NCBI GenBank assembly: GCA_018340375.1
Contig: JAFFJZ010000001.1
Span: 49,530,001-49,594,000 of the forward strand
From: Gonatopus flavifemur
Taxonomy: Eukaryota; Arthropoda; Insecta; Hymenoptera; Dryinidae
Direction: 5' to 3'
Length of the DNA: 64,000 nucleotides
Part shown: one piece after another, positions 58,641 to 64,000 of the stretch
How positions within the stretch are numbered: position 1 is the stretch's first letter
Layout of the letters: each line of letters opens with the position of its first letter
The notes under the pieces: generated by a model
What the model saw: only the letters and a program-made list of their open reading frames with translations
What the model was told of the DNA's origin: nothing
Databases searched by the model: none
Position numbers and translations under genes: made by a program

Positions 58641-59614
58641 TAGTACCGGTTTCAAGACTAAAAAACGACCCATATTTGAACTGTTTGTTTCTTGTTTCTT
58701 TTATTACAAAACTTTATACGAGCTTTTGCCTTCAATTTGTACATCTTTTGGGAGTGTATACAAATTTTTTTTCCTTTTTCTTTATGGATCATTATTTACT
58801 ACAAGGCGCCAAAGTCGAGTCCTCGAAAATGAGACCCTCACACTGCGCTGTGATAATCTCAAAACTGGCATGTCTCAAACAGAAATTTCAAGAAGCATTT
58901 CAAAGAGGAAGATAGTTTACATCGTAATTCACCACCTATTTATGAAAAATTAGAAAAAGAACAAAATGACGGTTTTGTGAAAAAAGCGATGTAGAAAACA
59001 CGTATTTTTCCACCTTTTTTCCCTTTGCCAAATCTTTTTCACCAATTCCTCTGCAATTTTCTGGTGAATTACGGTAGAGGAGATCAAAATAAACAGATGC
59101 ACCAAGAATAAAACAAATCCATCTAGTGGTTGCGGAGAATAAGTCAGCGCAGTTTGAAAAAATGCTATTTTGAGTAAAACGCTTTTGAAGTTTTTTTACG
59201 ATAAATTTTAAGAACATTTGAATTATTAAAACTCTCCAAGAATGGGCATTTCTGTACTCCCGGAGTATTTTCAGTAAGGAATACTTCTTGTTGACCCCAT
59301 ATGACAACATATTTTACACAAGACAAGAAAGTACCCCACTGAAAGTACTCCAGGAGTACGAAAATACTCCCGGCTGCCCATCCCTGCAACTCTCTCATTT
59401 TTTCGAATTTCATTATAAAATTTTAGGAGGTGATTTTTGAAGGTATAAGGCTACATGAAATGTTATTAAAAAAAATGAATTTTTTCAAAATTCTAACCGG
59501 AAAATTTTCGGAACACGTGTTGCTTCATCTCTTATTTTATTGACAGATTTTTTCTGTATGCATTAGTTGTTTTGCATTGAATTACTCTTAGATTTATAGA
59601 CGAAATGTACTTAT
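58641..59614. other. No gene recognised
   Basis: GGAGTAC/GTACTCC words near 59255-59375 form a weak inverted repeat. No coding evidence. Confidence 0.3.
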
Positions 59615-59810
59615 AATAACAAATATTTATTTGGATCAACAGAATATTCTTCGAAACCAATATAATTTATTCGAATCAAATAAATGATTATAGCCGTTCA
59701 TTTAATTCAAATAAATTATTTTGGTTTCAAAGAATATTGATCCGAATAAATATTTCTTTGGTACAGGACAAATAATCATTTATTTGGGTAGAAGAATTTT
59801 TCTTTCAGTA
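59615..59810. mobile_element. Left-truncated copy of the 55071-type MITE
   Basis: AAATATTTATTTGGATCAACAG... GGTACAGGACAAATAATCAT... TCTTTCAGTA followed by TA. The CACTG left end is missing. Confidence 0.7.
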
Positions 59811-60644
59811 TATTTGAAGAAAAACCTGTCCCTTCACACTACAGATGAATATTGATACAGATTATACATACCTCATTTAATTTTGATTGGATTGATAAGC
59901 AAATTTGAATTTTATAATCAATATTGAACGAGGGAATGATTAATCAACGCTTCTGCATGAGAAAATGTTCCCTTTTGATATGAATGAATGAAATTCAACT
60001 TTCAGAATTCATAAGATAGTTGCTATGTACATACGAGCATGTATACGACATTAAAACATATGATCCTAAGAATTACAGAAGTGCAACTATTACTTCAGAG
60101 CTGACCTTGGCTTGCTTTGTTATCGTGAATATAAAACGTAACAGACATCGTTGTGTGCAATCAACTCAACTCGTTAATATTAAACTCACACGTACGTGCA
60201 ATCCGTTGGTATAAATCAATTGATACCGTTTGAAAACAGATGGGAGGAGGTTGATTAGAAAGTATATTATCCACAGAGGTATCTAATTTCGTAACTTTTC
60301 ATAAATGTTCTCATCTTGAGAGAGATAGTCACATTTTTTCAGAAAAATGTGGCGGTATGGTAAATTTCAAGGCAGTACATGGGTCAATTTAAAATTAGGT
60401 CCAGGTAAACTCTTCTCTGTTTTCAAATGTCATACTGTAGCGATCACTATCTAAATATTGATAATATGGTGGCAAGTTTGAGACAAGTACTGAAGAATTA
60501 ATTAATTCTACAAGAAACCTCAGAATAGTTTCAAGATGCAACTTAGTGGTTATTCTATCACCATATTCTTGGAGTAAAAGGGTAGTCCTTCTTGGTAACA
60601 CAGTGGTTTTTCATTCAATAATCACAAAATAAAATTTAATCCCA

Positions 60645-60896
60645 CACTGAAAAAAAAATGTATTCCAGTCAAATAAATATTTATTTGTCCTGTACCAAAG
60701 AAATATTTATTAGAATTAACAAAATATTCTTTGGAACCAAAATAATTTATTGGAATCAAATAAACAATTAAAACCATCTATTCAATTCAAATAAATTATT
60801 TTGGTTCCAAAGAATATTTTGTTAATTCTAATGAATATTTCTTTGGTACAGGACAAATAAATATTTATTTGACTGGAATGAATTTTTTTTCCAGTG
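60645..60896. mobile_element. CACTGAAAAA palindromic MITE, CA TSD, copy B
   Basis: Almost the same as 55071-55321, including the CA flanks. The unpaired centre (AAAACCATCTATTCAATTC) is the reverse complement of the centre of copy A, so the two sit in opposite orientation. Confidence 0.9.
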
Positions 60897-61060
60897 CAAT
60901 GTAATGATTCGCATACTGATGCAATATGTGGAGCATGATTAACTTACATGAGCAACCACTTTGTTACCACACGCAGAAAAGTGCCTTTTTGGAAAATATC
61001 AGAGTTCACTATTCAATATAGCAACACATATTTTCAATATGTTTACAGTGGAATAAGCTA

Positions 61061-61323
61061 CACGGAAAGAATCTTATCTCATACATGACGATGTTGAAAT
61101 CGTAGCACAGGACCGTAATTGAAAAAGCAGGGATTGTCAGACGTTTGAGAGGAATACTGCTGGTATAACCGTTCTTTGTAGGAGTTAACATCGTAATATT
61201 CGACATGATTCAATAAAAAAACAGCACAATTCACGATGTTACATTTCGAATAGGTTAATTTTGCGGTGTAGTCCTCCGTTACGATTTCCACATCGTAATA
61301 TATAAGATAATACTTTTTCCGTG
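61061..61323. mobile_element. CACGG-ended foldback MITE, TA TSD
   Basis: CACGGAAAGAATCTTATCTC... to ...AGATAATACTTTTTCCGTG, TA on both flanks. GTTGAAATCGTA / TACGATTTCCAC pairs inside. Confidence 0.8.
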
Positions 61324-62302
61324 TATGTCATTTACTGATTATGTGATATAAAGTATTACAAAGTGCAATGCCACGTAGTATCTTCACAAATCACTATCAG
61401 GATTAGCAACTTCTGTAATTTTCATCGCTGAATTTGAATTTCATGTGCCTACAAATCAAAATACAACGTGATATAATTTACTATTTCACCTATCGGGGGC
61501 AGCTGTGCTACGTACGACAGCGAACTCTACTATCTTTTGAAGATCTCTTTTCTCCGTGCAAAATGATTATTCTGTGATTCCAAAAAAATGGTAATAAATC
61601 AACACTATTTTGAGGTTTGTTGTAGAATTGATTGATTCCTTCAATCCTTGTCAATATTGCATCTAATTTTTCACCCAGATAACGTTTGGGATACCAGTTG
61701 TATCATGTGAATTCCAGAAAGGATGACAGACTGTATTTTTTGTTTCCTCATCATTATCCAGTGATAATAGAGAGCGGGCAGGAGGAGGCGGGGAGAAATC
61801 TTACTCCTTGATGGCAATGCGCGAAATCGTTGTAAAAGCTTTGATATGTGAATCAACCCTTACCTCGACCCTTACACCCTAATTCCCTCACTCAGGGCCT
61901 CGCACAAGGAATTCGACTCAAGTGGTTCCTATGAATGGAATGCATATTCATCCGTTCATTCATTCCTTCTTCCGCGCTATTAACCTGTCATGAGCTGCAC
62001 GTGTTGCGTTGCCATCCACGGATCCGACATATGCTAAATCTCATACCAACTGTCGCTTCCTGCATATAACCACGGAACCTTGAAATGTATTCTCGTCAAA
62101 GGAATCACCTTACGGTCATGCTCTGTGCAGCAGGGAAGACGGTGCCAAAAGAAAGTCACAGCGTTGAAGGGTTGGAAAGAGAAAACTAACTCAGTCTCTC
62201 GAAGAAATATCATTTGTCAATTGAGTCATTGAAAGGTTCCTATTATTTCATCGTCATTATTTACTTTGCTTTATCACATATGATGTTCCTCGTGTCTTTG
62301 TA
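61324..62302. other. No gene; lone CACGG-type right end at about 61546-61558
   Basis: CTCTTTTCTCCGTG near 61546-61558 follows AGCTGTGCTACGTACGACAG-type sequence and looks like the remnant of another MITE. Otherwise unassigned. Confidence 0.35.
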
Positions 62303-63015
62303 CACGGAGAGAAATGTATGGTAATATTTACCATGCTAACATAGTATTCGTTCTTATTTTATTGAAAATCGTAAATGTTACTATGTGAGAATAGAAGCCT
62401 TCGCCATTTTTCTGGTAATGATTAATATACTACATAAAAATCAGACAAATAGAACTCAAAGCAATGTAAAATGGTACTGATTACCATGTTACAATAGCTG
62501 TTATTCCAGTTGATGAAAATATGCACGCTGTGGGCAATATCGACACGACGTGTAGAGACATACATATATTATACGTATTATTACGGTAGTCAGCCCACTA
62601 TTAATAATCAAGTAAAAACACAGTTATTATTTAGAAGACTGATATAATTTGTTTCTGACTGTGTGCTCCTTTTTCTTTCTATTAACCATTTCATAACCTA
62701 ATTTATTTATTTATAACCTCATTCACTGCAAAGCCTTGTGTGTTTATACATGTCAATAGTTTAATTTAGGTTATAATCAATGAAAAAATCATGGTCAATA
62801 TTACTTTATAGCATTAGATTCATGTTTAGTTGCATAGTACTGTGTCCAATGTAACATGGTAATCATTACTATGTTAACAGGGCTAATGTTACCACATAAA
62901 ATCGGGAGCATCACTATGTCAAGTAACTCGCGACATCTAAAAAGTTTCGTCACCATGTAACATAGTAATCATTCCCATGCTACATTGAGAATATAACTAT
63001 TCTTTTCTCTCCGTG
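62303..63015. mobile_element. CACGGAGAG element of GGTAATNNTTACC words, TA TSD
   Basis: CACGGAGAGAAATGTATGG to ...ATTCTTTTCTCTCCGTG, TA on both flanks. TGGTAATATTTACCATG, TGGTACTGATTACCATG and ATGGTAATCATTACTATG are short palindromes repeated through both ends. The middle (about 62530-62810) is non-repetitive and may be a later insertion. 713 bp. Confidence 0.8.
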
Positions 63016-63509
63016 TACCCGGAAATGTAGTGTGTTGTATAATAAATATGTACTGATAAGGGTATTGTTTCGTCAAGGTTGCCGTAGATACAAATTCAAT
63101 GACTGTGATGTGATTTTCTATGATATGTGCTTGTTCATATACAGAAATATACGCTCGTGGGGAATAAAGATTCTCCTCTGCGGAATACGTCAAGCTGAGA
63201 GAAAGTGCATGAAAAAGATTGGACAGAAGATAATGATGAATTTATTTCATGTGAAGGTATATCAGTAACATCGAGGCTGTATGTTCAGCGATTCAGCTCC
63301 GGCGATGGCATATCTCCTGTAATAAATGCAACGTGAAAAAGAAATTGTCTGCATCACCGAATGTGGATAATGTTGAATGCAAGTATACGATGATTCAGAC
63401 TGTCCGAATTTCACTTTGTCTCAATGAAAAATATTTTCACACCTATTTCAACTTCCTACCCTTTAGAAAAAATAGAAAAAGATATTATTAAATAATTCAC
63501 ATCCTTAGT
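63016..63509. other. No gene or element recognised
   Basis: Short frames only on both strands. Confidence 0.3.
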
Positions 63510-64000
63510 AGGAATTATGATTGGGAATTAGATGGGCCCCGGCCAGTTTTCCCAGATGTTAGGGTGGTTTCTAGCTAGTTTTGTGACGCACTTTCTAGCC
63601 TGTGCCCATCCAGATGTCCCAGGGAATTGCTAGAATGTTGTTCAAATTGGTAATTAGAAATGTGAAATCATGTGTTTTCTGTAAAACTACATCTATGAAT
63701 ACGGTAAAAATGTATTCTGACATGTAATCTCCAGTCAAGAACGTTGCTTTTGAATTTATTCCCATAAAATAATCCCGAGTGACAAATTCAGACGTTGGGG
63801 CTTCCTTTTATTCCTCTGACCGTGGTGATGGACTATCAATGTTATTATACGATCAGTTGACGCATGAAAAATCTATCTAAACCGACTAAATTTTTGGGCA
63901 GTAAAGTCAAATTGGCTGGAATGTGTTATCTGGTTGCCCCCACGTGGATCCCACCTAGTGTGTGGATGGTAAAAGGGACGCCCAGACAAATTTCTACCAG
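63510..64000 (-). repeat. Dispersed repeat, about 500 bp, copy 2 (runs to the window edge)
   Basis: Inverse copy of 46768-47265; it ends AAATTTCTACCAG exactly where copy 1 begins CTGGTAGACATTAG. It may continue past the window. Confidence 0.7.

Noticed and set aside
58484..58915. 143-codon plus frame
   Set aside because: Begins inside a TA-flanked palindromic MITE and has no motif; length is compatible with chance.
60395..60601. Protein-like minus frame (RRTTLLLQEYGDR...)
   Set aside because: No ATG, no polypyrimidine acceptor upstream, no donor and no family recognised. With over a hundred 60-codon chance frames here it cannot be supported.
1..64000. Integrated viral (for example bracovirus-type) or bacterial origin, CRISPR array, operons
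   Set aside because: No viral structural or virulence gene, no evenly spaced direct repeats and no dense co-directional ORFs; splice-bounded exons and MITEs indicate ordinary animal nuclear DNA.

Overview
The window is AT-rich, gene-poor animal DNA, most probably from an insect. It has spliced genes, long introns, arthropod-type MITEs and an RTE-like retrotransposon fragment. The first gene has the architecture of insect dacapo, and its N-terminus reads to me like a hymenopteran dacapo, but the order-level call is tentative.

Two genes can be supported, both on the minus strand and both in the Cip/Kip family of cyclin-dependent-kinase inhibitors. (1) dacapo/CDKN1 has coding exon 1 at 20396-21122 and exon 2 at 13716-13816, joined across a 6.6-kb intron, giving a 275-residue protein. 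It has an intact CDI domain and a C-terminal PIP degron (QSSITDFM plus a basic tail), and the intron cuts through the degron. (2) About 23 kb upstream lies a compact three-exon paralogue (44484-44506, 44190-44376, 43905-44126; 143 residues). No single ORF reveals it. Its CDI domain appears only when a 63-nt intron is removed, joining ...RRKQEE to AKRRWNFDFEKEEPLPG. It keeps the cyclin-binding RRLF and the CDK-binding WNFDF/YDW motifs, but lacks the PIP degron, has a longer linker and has no obvious inhibitory tyrosine. This divergent Kip gene is the most interesting item here.

Layout: 1-9.9 kb is intergenic and full of nested foldback elements, including a hAT with an 8-bp TSD. 9.9-13.7 kb is almost transposon-free and is probably the dacapo 3'UTR. 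13.8-20.4 kb is the dacapo intron, with a piggyBac-like MITE nested in another MITE. 20.4-22.8 kb holds dacapo exon 1, its 5'UTR and a GC-richer promoter region with E2F-like sites. A candidate plus-strand exon lies at 23.1 kb. 24-43.3 kb is a MITE field with an RTE fragment (35.8-36.5 kb), a second hAT and a multiply nested foldback (42.1-43.3 kb). 43.9-44.5 kb is the Kip paralogue. 45-64 kb is intergenic with many more MITEs.

A recurrent theme is a large set of 130-1,100-bp foldback elements with ends like CAC(T/G/A)G and flanking 2-bp duplications that are always a pyrimidine-purine step (TA, CA, TG or CG). Their interiors differ, and several are inserted inside one another with the empty site still recognisable. 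No tRNA, rRNA, CRISPR or bacterial-type operon was seen. All comparisons were made by eye; no searches were run.
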